From assembly GCA_003313425.1 (NCBI GenBank), contig NHZP01000011.1:496001-560000 (forward strand): 64,000 nucleotides of DNA, written 5' to 3'. The notes below the pieces were generated by a model that saw nothing but the letters and a program-made list of their open reading frames with translations, did no database searches and had not been told where the DNA came from. Of the stretch, positions 9,649 to 21,083 are shown piece by piece (within the stretch, counting starts at the first letter, position 1; the number at the start of each line of letters is the position of its first letter). Origin of the DNA: Pseudopyrenochaeta lycopersici. Its lineage: Eukaryota; Ascomycota; Dothideomycetes; Pleosporales; Pseudopyrenochaetaceae. Made by a program: the position numbers and the translations under genes.

Positions 9649-12600
9649 GTTGAAAAGAAGAAGGTATTACGAATGTAACGACCCAGCAAGGAAATGGAGA
9701 TATAAGGAGTGAGTGGAGAGATAACTATGCTCAGTCGTTACGTCTCGAAGTGCTGACCGTTAGGTAGACCAGGAGATGTGGCGCAGAGCGTGATGGGGTG
9801 GTCGTGGGGTGACCGAGAACTTAACCGATAGACAAACCGTACGGGACAACCCTGTGGCCTCTGTCGTATGATTTCGGAGTCTTGTTCTCTTTGGATTCCT
9901 AATCTTGTCTGGATCGCGCTGTTCTCTTCAATCGAGTTTCTGGCTGATCGAATCTGGGATCGGCGTGTGATTGAAGCGATTTCGCGTTCTGGAGGGTCGG
10001 AAGAGTATAGATATCGAAGTCAAGAGTGTATACGTGAGAGGTTTTGGGGGATGCGTGACGAGTTCGCAAGTGGGAGTGGTCTTCGAGCAGTGTCAAATGG
10101 TCGAATGGCTGCCAAGTGCGCACCAGAGGGGGGCTCCAGTCACCGTCAGCTGCAGAATCACCGAAACAAGACCGTTGTGAGAAGCGGGCCGCAAAGCACT
10201 CGGAGGATACAGCTACTGGAACAGCGGGGGAAGCTGTCGCAAAGCTGGAAGATCTGAGAGGATGCGGGGGGGCTAGCAGGCGACACCTCCAATAGCGAAG
10301 GCCTTGTTTCCGGAAGAGATGGTGATAACTGAGCGACTAGTGACTGGAGCAGTGTAGGCCGAGAGGTACATTGTGATTGTGGGTTGCAACGGGGGAAGTG
10401 TTCGAGTAAGGTGACTACCTCGTTACGGTGTCACCAAGCCGGAGCAGCTTCGAGCGTTTGCGGAGAGTGGGCGGACGAGTGTTTGTTGTAGTGTTTTGGC
10501 GTGTTATTATTGGTGGTTGATGTACATAAGAGCTGTGGAAAGGTCGGGAGAGTGGAGAGTGACGTGTGAGGAAGTGGCGGTCGGGAAGTCGGCAAGGGTG
10601 GGAAAGCGCGAACAGGAAGAGTCTGCTGGCAACGCAGGTACAGAAGAGAGATCTTAAGGGACAGCCTCGCCGTCAGGTGGATGACTGGAGGATGAGATGA
10701 GTCTTTGCGGTAGGCGGCAGCGTGGCGGCGACAAAGGTCGTGCTGGGCTGTTGACTAGACAAAGACTGAACGGGAACGGGTGGTGGGTGGTGGCGGTAGG
10801 CGACAGTGGATGGCGACAGAGAACAGACGACAGAGCTGCTGTGGTCCTAGATCAGGCCCCAGGGCTCGCTTTGCGGTATCGTGAAGTCCATTGCTGCTGT
10901 CTTGATGGGGGAACGGGCTGGGCGGAGATGGCGATACTAATAGGCACCCCCATCGACTACAGCCCCCAGCCCAGTCATCGATGGCCGCGCACTGGCCACC
11001 CTTGCCTCTTGCCACACTGAAGACTCATCGCTTGCCAGCAATCATTTTTTGCCATCAACAAGACGCATCGGCAATCATCGCGCATTTGCTATCTAGTCCT
11101 ATCGCACCGTGACCTGAACCACTTCTCAGTGTTGTGGCCGTCAGAGAGCGCAAACCGCTCGTCGTATTGTCGAGGACGGTGAGAGGTGAGACGCTCCATC
11201 AGCACGCATCCATGGCATCCCAGGCCACAGCCCGCCAGCTTGCACCCCAACACCGCCGCCGTGTCCGGCGCAGCGAGTTACAGGCACTGGTTACCAAGCA
11301 CCCCTGGCAAGGCTGCTCCAGTGCTTTGATTGCGACGCGACAAGCTGCTGCGACACACGGCGTCTCCTTTTCTCGTAGACGCGTTTGCTCGCAACCCTCC
11401 GTGCCATGAATGCCAGCCTGTCCTCCGCTCTCCCTTCAGCTGCCTCGAGCGTGTGCTTTGATGAGTTGCCAGCCGTCTGGGTGCCAAGGACGCACTCCTC
11501 ACATTGCCTGTCGCCTGATAGGCTGCCCGCCGCCACCTCGTCTCGAAGCGGCCATTTTACGCAGAGTGTGTCAGGCTGGGCGCCTTCAACACGCTTAATA
11601 TGGTAGTATTAGGGGACGAACCCCTCGATTGCAAGCTGCGAGGCCAGCCAGCCCGCCCGCTTTTCTGCCTGCAACACCAGTTCATTTGCATGGTCGCCTG
11701 CCGTGCTGCACTTTGAACAAATCCCTCAGCCCACAGTGCATTGCGTGCTGGACATGACGCAAATGGCGCAGCAATCAACTGCGGCCAACACACTGAGTCG
11801 TCTCGGCACTCGTGGGCGCATTCCGTGATTCGGAGACGACCGTGGTAGCCCAGGGCGGACTTGCTCCCCAAAGCGATGCCATGCGTGTCCTTAACCCTTG
11901 GACTGGCTCATCAGCAAACCCACGAGCTGATCTCGGAGCTGTCTCCCGAAGATTCGCCAGCCCATCGCTCGTTGCCCCTCTTGCACTGGCGGCAAACTCT
12001 GCACCCAGTGTGCCAGTCTGCGATTGCCGCCAGTGCGTTTCCAGAAGAGCCACGGCGCGGACTTGCTGACGACTCATCGTCATGGCCAGCCCTCCCTTCG
12101 GCGTCGGATGCGCCCTCGTGCCGGCCAACCACGGTCTTGGCCAGGGCTGAGTCACCTCGACAAACCACCACCGAGGCCACCCCGAGCGCCGCAGTTCGCC
12201 TAGGCGTCTCACATTGCCAAGCATCGTTTTCGCAGGCAGAAGAGACATTTCCTTGTGGTCATCCACCGGGTCAACACCTGGCATCAAATACGATAAAAAT
12301 TTGTCCCTCCAATGTGACCAACCTCCTGTTGGATCGCGAAGTCTGCTGACTTCGCGTGCCGCCTGAATGGGCTCGGCGCGTAACTTGCATGAAACCAATG
12401 CTAATCACGGTAGTGATGAGAACGAAATATCAGGAGGCATGACTCACTGCTGCCTACAGCCCATACACCCATATACACCACACACAAGGTTGGGCGGACA
12501 ACAACGTGGCGGCAATACTGTGGCGGATTCGCGATCCCAGCAAGGCAGGAGTTGGGCGCCCGTGGATCGCTGACGGGAAATGACGGCAACAAGGCCCATA

Positions 12601-13973
12601 TCGATGTCGGTTTGTCGAGGTTATTCATGTTGATATCCGCCGATAGCATATCGTGACCATCTATGAGCAATATCGAGCGAACACTCCTCGGACCCGACAC
12701 CGGAGCATGTCCGATGAGTCGAAATGTCAAATAGCACACACATCTTCCCCAATACTAGCTTTTTCACTCGTGACCGGGAGCAAGGCCCGTTTTTACGGTC
12801 ATCATTCAACAGCCTATCCTTAGGGATCGAGGTCCATATCTCCATTTGAGCGGCTGCATTCGAATGCGAGAGACGACCGAAAGGTGACCAGGCACAGACA
12901 CAGTCCCGCTCACCCGCCCCTTGAACTTGTTGAGCCCCTTCAGTGGACCACGAGCACTTACCAAAGACCATATGATGTAAAGTCGCTACATGGTGTTGGC
13001 CAGGCAGCAGCGCCTTGATGCAATCCACAGCCCGAGTTGGCCACCATCCATTGGTCCTAGTGAAGGATGACCTGTGCAGACATCAGACAACGACTATGAT
13101 GATAGATTAACCCGTTTCAGCAGTCAGTCTCGAGCTCCTGCTCAGCCTCGCCTTTCACCGCGGAGCACGGCGACCGCAATAGACTTGTGAAAATCGGCGA
13201 CATGACGGGCGACGACTTACTGGTCTGACAGTGGGCTCCTTGCATATCCACTACCCATCTGACTGCCAGGACCCTTCGCCCAATAATGAGGTAACAGTAA
13301 GATGAAGTACGTAGTAAGAAAGTATCCAAATTATCAAGACGCCGAACAGCGATAGCCCTGCCTACTACGCTAGCTCTCTCCTCTCTCGACCAGTGAGAAC
13401 CTCTCCATTATCGAACATCACCCCCTTCGCGCAACAAAGTATAAATCTTTTGCTGGACCGCCACAGATACATGGCCCGGGAATTGATAGCATGAAGAAAA
13501 CGGTGCATCAAGATTATTGGGCTTTAGCATGCAATCCAAAAGACATTGCTACCTTACCACTGCGCAGCCAGTATGTAGCACAACATTTTCGTTGTCAAAT
13601 ATAACTCTCTCCGGAAGCTTATTCATAAGCGGATCGTGTCGGAGTTCGAGAACTTTGTGCTTCGGTACATACCATTGGATTGGCAAGGGCTACACTGTCG
13701 AATCGAAAAAAATAGTGCACCGTATTGCAAACCTGTTTTTACTCTTTCGCTCTATCAAATTAGATGAAAGTCCCCCACATCTTGAGCCCAGACACAACGG
13801 CTTCGACTGCATGCGCGCTTCCGCAGTTTGATGGTTGGAAAATAAAAAGTGTATGGTGTGATCATAATAATGGATTCAGCAAAGTAGCAACAAACAACAA
13901 ATAACAAACCCACCAGAATACACATCCTATACCACACAAGAACCTCGTATCCATAGACAGGACTTTAAAGAGA
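9649..13973. other. 4.3 kb stretch without a supportable gene
   Basis: Upstream of the cyclin start (-) and downstream of the pathogen-related protein stop (-). Several open frames of 60-210 codons occur on both strands, mostly overlapping each other at 10.7-12.4 kb, where the DNA is GC-rich. None resembles a known family, and none pairs with a neighbour through good splice sites. A perfect TGACTCA (Gcn4/Cpc1-type site) is at 12440-12446, far from any start. The stretch may hold the cyclin's long leader and promoter, or non-coding transcripts. Confidence 0.5.
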
Positions 13974-15001
13974 CTACTGAGGCATAAAAGGACACCTCCC
14001 AATATTCTCCGTCGCACCATCTCCCGAGACAGGCGGATGCTCGACTGGAAGCTCTTGAGGCCTCGACACCTTACTCCACTCACTACCGTCTGAATCGGAC
14101 TGCTCCTTATTCATCGCCGCCTCCTTATTCTTGACCTCCTCGGCAGTCTGTACAGTGCGATCCGGCAGCGTCTGTTCCTTGGGCACCTCGACGCCGGCCT
14201 GCGCGTCTTCGAGGGCATCTGCCGGGGAGACATCCTTGGGCACATCTTCCTTCTTGACGACGCCATTTGGCGCAATCTGGCGGAACATGTCCATGGGGTC
14301 GAACCAAGTGCGTACGCTCTGGAGCTGAACTTTCTCATTCACAGTCGCGACCGTGACGCCCTGGACGTCGATTGGGCCGCCGTGCGCCTTGGCCGTGACT
14401 TTTTCGCCCTTGTTGTTGAAGCCCACGTAGTCGTTCTTCATTTGCCCCCAGTGCCGCCACCGGAAGCTAACCGTTGGTGGACCGCTGTATACTTCGAGCA
14501 CTTCCCAAGCGAAAGTGGGCATCATGCGCTTGAACGTCTTGTGGGATGAAGCGAAGTCGCTGTATTCCGGTGAATAGTATTCGTTGGGCGCGATGATGGC
14601 GTTGTACGTGCCCACCTTGAGCATGGCTTCTGCACCTTCAGGCTCGGACCCATTGATAGCGAAGGAGTACTTTTCGTGGTCGATGGTGCGCCAGTCGTCG
14701 AGATTGGGCTTGAAGGATGCCTCGACTTCCCAGTTCTTCACGAGGTTCTGTACGAGTTCGGGGAGAGACCCAGCTTCATGCGTCATTTGCTTTGCTAGCA
14801 AGTGTTAGCGTGAGACATGCATGGCGCTGGCATGTAGCCTTTACTCTCTGCAAATACTTTTCTCGTTTTGGAGTAATCCGGAGCCCGTCCATATCGCCAT
14901 TTTGCATCTTTGTCCCCAAGGACCGCATCAGGATTGGTGAGATAGTCTGGTAGAGCAGGCGCGGCTTCTTGAGGGGGCTGCTGGACGTCTGCGGCCGCCA
15001 T
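13974..15001 (-). CDS. Pathogen-related-protein-like, SnoaL/NTF2-fold
   Basis: Exons 14845-15001 and 13974-14794 join over a 50-bp intron (GTAAAG...TTGCTAG) to give 325 residues. The join restores FAETKQMTHEAGSLPELVQNLV. The N-terminal 200 residues match the family named after a cereal pathogen-related protein and found widely in fungi. Landmarks are KWRYGRAPDYSKT, LVKNWEVEASFK, YNAIIAPNEYYSPEY, WEVLEVYSGPPTVSFRWRHWG, and a closing beta hairpin VQLQSVRTWFDPM. The fold is SnoaL-like (a small cone that can bind hydrophobic ligands), but no reaction is known. The last 110 residues are Lys/Glu/Asp-rich, low in complexity and probably disordered. No signal peptide is seen, so it is likely cytosolic. 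Confidence 0.8.
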
Positions 15002-16682
15002 TGCGAATTAGAGAGAAAGAGTGAGATGTCGTAGGTAAGGGAGGTAACGTTGGACGACGGACAAAAGTACAGGAGCTGTGGAAGGTCAACCGACGTAGCA
15101 CTCAGATTTAAGCCAATCTCAAAGAAGTCACCCCTGGTTCCACGCGGCACGACTTGGTGTCGGCTTCACATGAAGGATCTAGCTGTCGCTTTATAAGTTT
15201 AGATGTACTGCCCGAACAGGCAAAATCACAGACAGGGCAGTCCTAGTAGGCCCCATGCCGTGATGACCCTGCATTTGCATAACATATCGAACAGTAACTC
15301 CACGCCGTTATCTGTCAAATAAAACGGGAAGAGATGTAACTGGTTATGCGGGAACGGTCTGGAGGCTCAAGATCGAGTGGGTCTCCAGGAACGGACGGCA
15401 GAGGCAACCGCGTGGAGTTCTAGCCGTCAACCTTGTTGTGGAAGACGTCGAGGCGCGACTTGCAACGGCCCAGGGATTTAGTTTATGAACGGGCCCAGAT
15501 GCAGCGATGGTAGGGTTCCCCCATGTTTACCGCGCTGTCGAGGTTGGCTGTGAGTGAGAGGGTGCATTTAGGGCTGATTAGAATGATGACACGCTGATTG
15601 ATGAATGCTAAATGATTGAAAGTGGCGTTATTAGAACAAGTCTTGCAACGTGAATTCTGAAGTTTCTTCATCCATTCTGTGGTTCTGTACTCCCTTACTT
15701 TTTCTCACCGTTGTCGTCGTAACACATAACCCCCGTCAAAAGTGGGACCAGGATGAAGCCCGAACCGCGGAAGGGCAACCGCACGGGAGATCGGCTTGGA
15801 ATCGCCTCGATACATCATAAAAGTTCGCCTGTGCAAAGATCTCAGGATTTCGAGATCTCAGACGCGTACAACATACCAGCGTACAAAAGCTAAGACACGA
15901 GATTAGCGGCGTGTTGACCCTGAAAGTGGTCGCTTGCATGCAGGTGAAGGGGCTCGAGAATCGAAAAAATCCTTTGAGCAACGAAGCTGGGGATTGTGTG
16001 CAGACAATTAATATACGGAGTGGCAAGAAACGGACGCTTGCATATTGTCACGGCTGAAGTGGTTGCGCCCTGCATCAGACCCGACGTATGCGAGATGCAG
16101 ACGACACTTCTTTGGTGAGCTTTCCAAGAAACGGTTAAAGGTTCCCTTGGAGGCCTGAACTACTAGAGTAAGGCCCACAGGCCGGGGTAAGGCTGCTTCG
16201 CTTCGGATGTTCCCTCTCTTCCACGGCCCCTCTTACTGCTGACAATACGAGAGATCTCATTCGAGGACGGCATCAAGAACAGATTTACTGCATACAGTGG
16301 AAATACTGCTGCCGGGTCTGAGTTGCCTTATCGTGGAGGCGTTCAATCGCAAGGAGTCGAACTCCAGACAGTTGCGAAAGTTTCAAATAGCGGGAAGCAG
16401 CTGCTGTGCCGTTGTTGCGGCTGTCTTGCTAAACGCTAGCTGCAGGTTAGCCAGAACGCTACCCAGATTTGGGCCAAGCCTCGCCTTCACTTGCAATAAT
16501 TTCCACATGTTGGTCCGCGGGATGGAACTAAGGGTCTTTGATGAATGTCACCCTGAGCTTCGCATTCAGTGGTTGTCCTTGTTAGCGTGGGTGACGTCAC
16601 TGTAATTGACCCGAATTTCGTTCACTTGCCCCAAACATCAGGGTTATGCTATAACAATCCTACAACGGACTTGTACTTCGAA
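15002..16682. other. Intergenic, divergent promoters
   Basis: About 1.7 kb between two divergent genes. It should hold both promoters. The CRE near 16592 is listed separately. Short open frames here look random. Confidence 0.5.
16592..16599. promoter_or_regulatory. Perfect CRE palindrome TGACGTCA
   Basis: TGACGTCA lies 84 bases before the chosen start of the PIP-kinase-like gene. It is the consensus for CREB/ATF-type bZIP factors (Atf1/AtfA in fungi). Position and perfection suggest a stress-responsive element, but one 8-mer can occur by chance. Confidence 0.4.
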
Positions 16683-17870
16683 ATGGGTCGCCGAGATCGT
16701 CTCATCAGTACCTCAATTTTGCGCGCCATTTTTAGAACTGGATCCCCAAAGGATAATGAAGAGGCGCGTCCTGGTCTGCTTGCGCGCATCCTAGCATTCT
16801 TCGCGTTCTTCAACCTCACGCTTGCAAGATACCGTGCGGAGATATTCAGGAAGTTGAGGAATGAAACATGGGGAATCGAAGAGGAAGAGTATACGGAAAG
16901 CTTCCGTAGTCCGAGCAAGAACAAGCGAACGGATCTGGTAGCTGTTGGAGATCTGGGTTACTCTGGATCCGTACGTTTTCACCTTCATGTTCGTCAACAA
17001 ATATCTAACAAATTGTAGACGTTCTTCACTACGCCGAACTCAAAGTACCTGATTAAGTCTTTGCCTCGCCATTTTGAACAATCGTTCTTTCGGCAGCGAC
17101 TCCTCGATCCGTACGTTGAACATATGGAACTTAACCAAGACTCCCTTCTGGTTCGCATCACCGACCTCTTGTATTGCCCTACATATGCCATTGGCGCTGT
17201 AATCGGTACTGCACCCAGTCACCACATCGTCATGGAGAATATCTTGTTCGGTAAGACGAGCTGCAGCAAAACGCAGCAGGAACAATGGGAGACATACGAT
17301 CTTAAGCCTAACGACTATTTCTACCCTGAGAGAGATATCGCTGGGGGCAGGTTAGCCCCCGAGAGTGTGAAAGAGCGTTTAATCGATGAGTTTCCTGACA
17401 AGATACGAGTTACAATCGACCAAAAGGAAGAGCTCGTTGCGCAACTCGCTGAAGACTCGAAAATCCTGCAAGCTAATAAAGCAGTTGACTACTCTCTCTT
17501 CCTAATCCGGTACCCGGCTGATCTAAATTCTTCCGAGAACAACAAAATTCCTACTCCACCTGGTCGCGGCTCCTCATGGCGTAACGGCGTGATGTCTCGT
17601 GACGGCAAGTGGATCTATCGAGCCATTGTTTTGGACTTCTTTTGGGCGAAGGACTCGCTCCAAGCGCATACGTTTACGGGATTGGTAAAGGTATTCAACT
17701 TGTTCAAGTGGGGCAAGGATCACGGCCCGATGAGCATCACGACTACGAGCGATGAGTACAGACAGAGGTTCTTGGCCATGGTAGAGAGTATTGTCGAAGT
17801 TCCAGATAGCGCTGGCCGCCCTTCGGGTGAGGTGCGAAGCCCGACTCCTCAAAGCACCAGTGGAGCATAA
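16683..17870 (+). CDS. Compact phosphatidylinositol-phosphate kinase-like protein
   Basis: Exons 16683-16970 and 17019-17870 join over a 48-bp intron (GTACGT...TTGTAG, branch TCTAAC) to give 379 residues. The join yields GYSGSTFFTTPNSKYLIKSLPRHFE, the PIP-kinase segment in which the lysine of the (F/L)IK motif binds ATP. Further matches are HMELNQDSLLVRITDLLY, HHIVMENILFG, DYSLFLIRYP and RAIVLDFFWAKDSLQAHTF, where Asp of VLDFF fits the metal-binding position. The family phosphorylates phosphatidylinositol phosphates at membranes. This copy lacks the large N-terminal region of Mss4-type enzymes and is a small fungal form, so its substrate is uncertain. The start is the first ATG in the frame (MGRRDRL); the open frame extends upstream without ATG. 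Confidence 0.8.
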
Positions 17871-19326
17871 CGGCGATAAGAAGCGATGATACTTCCCAAC
17901 TAGCTTCAGATTGTGTTATTTTTTGATACAGCGACGGCGTTGGAATTCGGTTCACGTACACGAGATACCCATCAATTGTAACACTTGGCATTTGGCGGCT
18001 ATAACGATTCATGAGTGACTACTCACGTGGTCGACAGCAGTGATATTAACATCTCTAAGCATAGTCCAGTGTAGTCAAGGCGACTAGAAGCAACGTCTTC
18101 GTGGCGGTGAGAAGGAACAGACATGGGCCACTTCTACAGATCCTACCGGATAGTTTTCAGAATAGGATCAGTATATGTTACACATAATAATGGCCGTAAT
18201 TGCGCCACTTCTTATCATTACTCGTGCCTTCGTGCGTACGCGAGCCAAGACAGCGAAAATTGTGGATGCCCAAGTCATATGATTGCACGATAGCGCAAAT
18301 GCTGCCCTTGGGGAAAAGCAAAGATGGATCTTCAAGATTGGCAGGTGTCACGATGGCGGTGAAGCTTCAGCTCCAACATGGCGTCATTTTACATGTGCCC
18401 AAGCGTCTGCCCGCTTAAGCCCACGGAATTTTAGCCAACGCACAGCAATGTGGGGAATTTCACGATAGGTTCCGGCCCGGACATAAACCCTTGACACTTA
18501 AGATGCCCTGCATGCTTGTACCAATAACCGGGCAGCTGTAAGATTTCCCATGCGGGAGATTCGAGCGAGGGCATTGGGCCCAGCTGTCAAGGAGGGTGTC
18601 GGAATAAAGAAGTGTTCCGGTAAGTGTGGTGGCTTCTCACGATGGCATGCAAGTGGGCACGAGGCCACTTTGTGCGCCTCCACGGTTTGGCATCGTCACA
18701 GGCGTAGAATGAGAGCAGCGATGAATCAGTAGCAGACCGACCAATGACCATTTGAAGGGGTCCGCGGCGCTATATAAATGATCATATGTGTAGTCATCGA
18801 GATACGTTTTGCGCAGGGAGACTGTTGGCGCGGCACTTAAGATCTGTCTCTGGGGAAGCCTTGCGATGCGGCTCCAATGAGGTCTGCGCACGATCCAAGT
18901 CAATGACGTATGATGTCATATTGGCGACTATGACAGTCTTACCACGCGGCATGCCAGCGGCATCGTAGGATAAGGCGCAGGTGCCCGACGTCCATAATTG
19001 CTTCCTCGCCACTACGCGTCAAACATCCCTTGCCACTAACACCCTTATACCTCGCCTTCCTTCCATTGCGCCGATCGCTGCAGTTATTCTGAACCAGCGC
19101 TCACCTCGTCTCGTCTTCAGAACATCAATATTGTTTACACAGCCCCAACTCTGGACTAGAAATCGAGTTCTTTCCCTACCATTTCCCTGCACGCTATATC
19201 TCAACAAGGCTCCTTGTGCTCCACTGGAACCGATTGCGCTCCAATCACAGCATCTCTTGCTGAGCCATACATACGTCACCGTTTCGGCCAACCCATCCGG
19301 ATTTCTGGCCTGCGCCCCATTGAAAG
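17871..19326. other. Intergenic, promoter of the glycine-zipper gene
   Basis: About 1.45 kb. A CCAAT at 18741-18745 and a TATATAAA at 18771-18778 sit some 555 bases before the next start (see separate entry). Otherwise nothing is supported. Confidence 0.5.
18741..18778 (+). promoter_or_regulatory. CCAAT plus TATA box
   Basis: CCAAT (18741) and, 25 bases on, TATATAAA (18771) form a classical core promoter pair on the + strand. If they serve the gene at 19327, its leader would be about 500 bases; the intervening DNA from about 19000 is pyrimidine-rich, as fungal leaders often are. Confidence 0.4.
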
Positions 19327-21083
19327 ATGTCGGTTCTAGCGTTCAAGGCGCTCGACTACGGCGCAGATCAAATTCCAGACAAGTTCTTTGAGAAGATTCC
19401 AGGCGGTTTTTTTACACCACAGGAGAAAAAGGATATCAAGAAAAGTCGCAAAGATCGCAAAGAGAAAGAACGACACAGAAGTGAACAGAGATCATCCAGG
19501 CGTGATTCGCGACGAGATCGCACCCCCCCAACAGATTATTCGGACTACAGCGCATACGACGATACCGACTACGAGCGTGACCGAGCGCGGCGGAAGCAAG
19601 AGCGCCGTCGAGCAAAGAGCGTAGGTAGGAGTCCTAGCAAAAGTATGAGCCGTGGAAGACACGACAGGCGCAGTCGAAACTTGGACGGGGAATACAGCGA
19701 CCCAAGAGATATGGCACAAGCAGAGCAGGGAGGACCCTACTTCCCTCCACCGCCGTCGTCGGCGGAGTACAAACCATATAACCCACAAGAGTATGCTTCA
19801 TCTGCCACGCCCGCGTATGGATATCCGCCCCAGGTAAATAGCTTCTCTCGTTTTCGACGCACGACGCTTCCGATGACGTCTGAACATCCGACGCCGGTGA
19901 ACTCTTGCCCACCGACGTTGATGAGTAGGATGGCTTCGAGCTCTTCGTCTCCCTTCTCTCTCCATTCCCCTCTGTCTGAGACTATTTCTCGTGGCACTCC
20001 AGTCTCTGCTACTTTTGCTCCATCATATGAGCCGCCTTTTGCGGCCTTGTTACAGCGTCCACTTACTAACATCCCCAAGCCAGCAGCTGCCCAGGCCTAT
20101 CCAATACAGCCTACATCTGCGTCTGCTGCAAAGTATACACCAGGTCCAGGATATGCGCCCTCACCTTCAATGGATGCATCGATTCCTGCTCCACCACTCG
20201 GGGCCAACTCGCCCTATGCTCCTTATAACCCAGCCGATTATCCTTCCAGCAATGCCGGCTATCAAGCGTCCGGCAACGCTTATTCATCTCCACCACCGTT
20301 CCAACGCCAACGTTCGAACTCTCAGCCTTCAATCAACCCACCGTATCAGACCTACACGCCTCCAACCTCCAACCAGCAAATGACCACCTACAACGACCAA
20401 CCGCCAACCCATCACGGCAGTACCAAGCCACGCCACGGACATCGGCACAGGGCAAGGTCTGCAGACACCCACTCTTCCCATTCCCGCAAAGATGGACATC
20501 ATCGAGAGAATTCACGCATGACTGACAGAGTGCGTGAAAGATTCGATGGCATGGACACGCGGGAACGGGGTTTGGCTGCCGCGGTGGGAGGTGCGTTGGC
20601 GGGCGGGCTTGCAGGGAGGCAGTTGGGTAAGAGTAGGCTAACTACGCTGGCAGGTGCTGCAGCAGGTGCGTTGGGTGGGAGGACTTTTGCTGATAAACGG
20701 TCGAAGTAAGTTGAACCCCATAGCAAAGTCACGAGATCAGAGACCGTTAACGTTTCGAAAGGAGCAGAGGCGACCGCCGATCGCGGTCCCGTTCCCGTTC
20801 CCACTCACGGCCACTGACCAACGAACGAACGCACAGCCGTGCTCGAAGCTACGAGCGAAGTCCTCCTCGTGGCCTTCGTGCTAGAAGCAGGAGCATAGTC
20901 AATCGCTTTCGTTCAAAGTCTCGCGGCCGTGAGGATCGGGATAATCACACCGAGCGGCCGGATCATGATCGACGTCCAGACCGTGGCTATGATTATGGTC
21001 GTGATAATTATGACTATTTCAGCTCCGAGTCTGAAGGTGACGGATCGCCTGTCAAATCAAGGAGACGAAGAAGGAGAGATTAG
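19327..21083 (+). CDS. Arg/Ser-rich protein with glycine-zipper segment
   Basis: Exons 19327-20705 and 20762-21083 (56-bp intron, GTAAGT...GAAAG) give 566 residues; removing a possible further intron at 19834-20079 gives 484. The N-terminus MSVLAFKALDYGADQIPDKFFEKIP is followed by a Lys/Arg-rich stretch that probably makes a charged helix. A long Pro/Tyr/Ser-rich disordered middle follows. Near residues 412-460 a glycine-zipper-like alternation (AAAVGGALAGGLAGRQLG, LAGAAAGALGGR) suggests packing helices that may enter or bind membrane. Exon 2 adds an Arg-Ser-rich tail (RSRSRSRS) ending SRRRRRRD. I recognise no named family and propose no function. It lies alone between long intergenic regions. 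Confidence 0.75.

Noticed and set aside
11775..12398. 207-codon open frame on the minus strand in the GC-rich stretch
   Set aside because: No recognisable domain, overlaps a 162-codon frame on the other strand, and has no convincing splice partners.
16355..16385. T-arm-like sequence (GAGTTCGACTCC on the minus strand)
   Set aside because: The stem does not pair over five bases and no matching acceptor or D arm is found, so not a tRNA.
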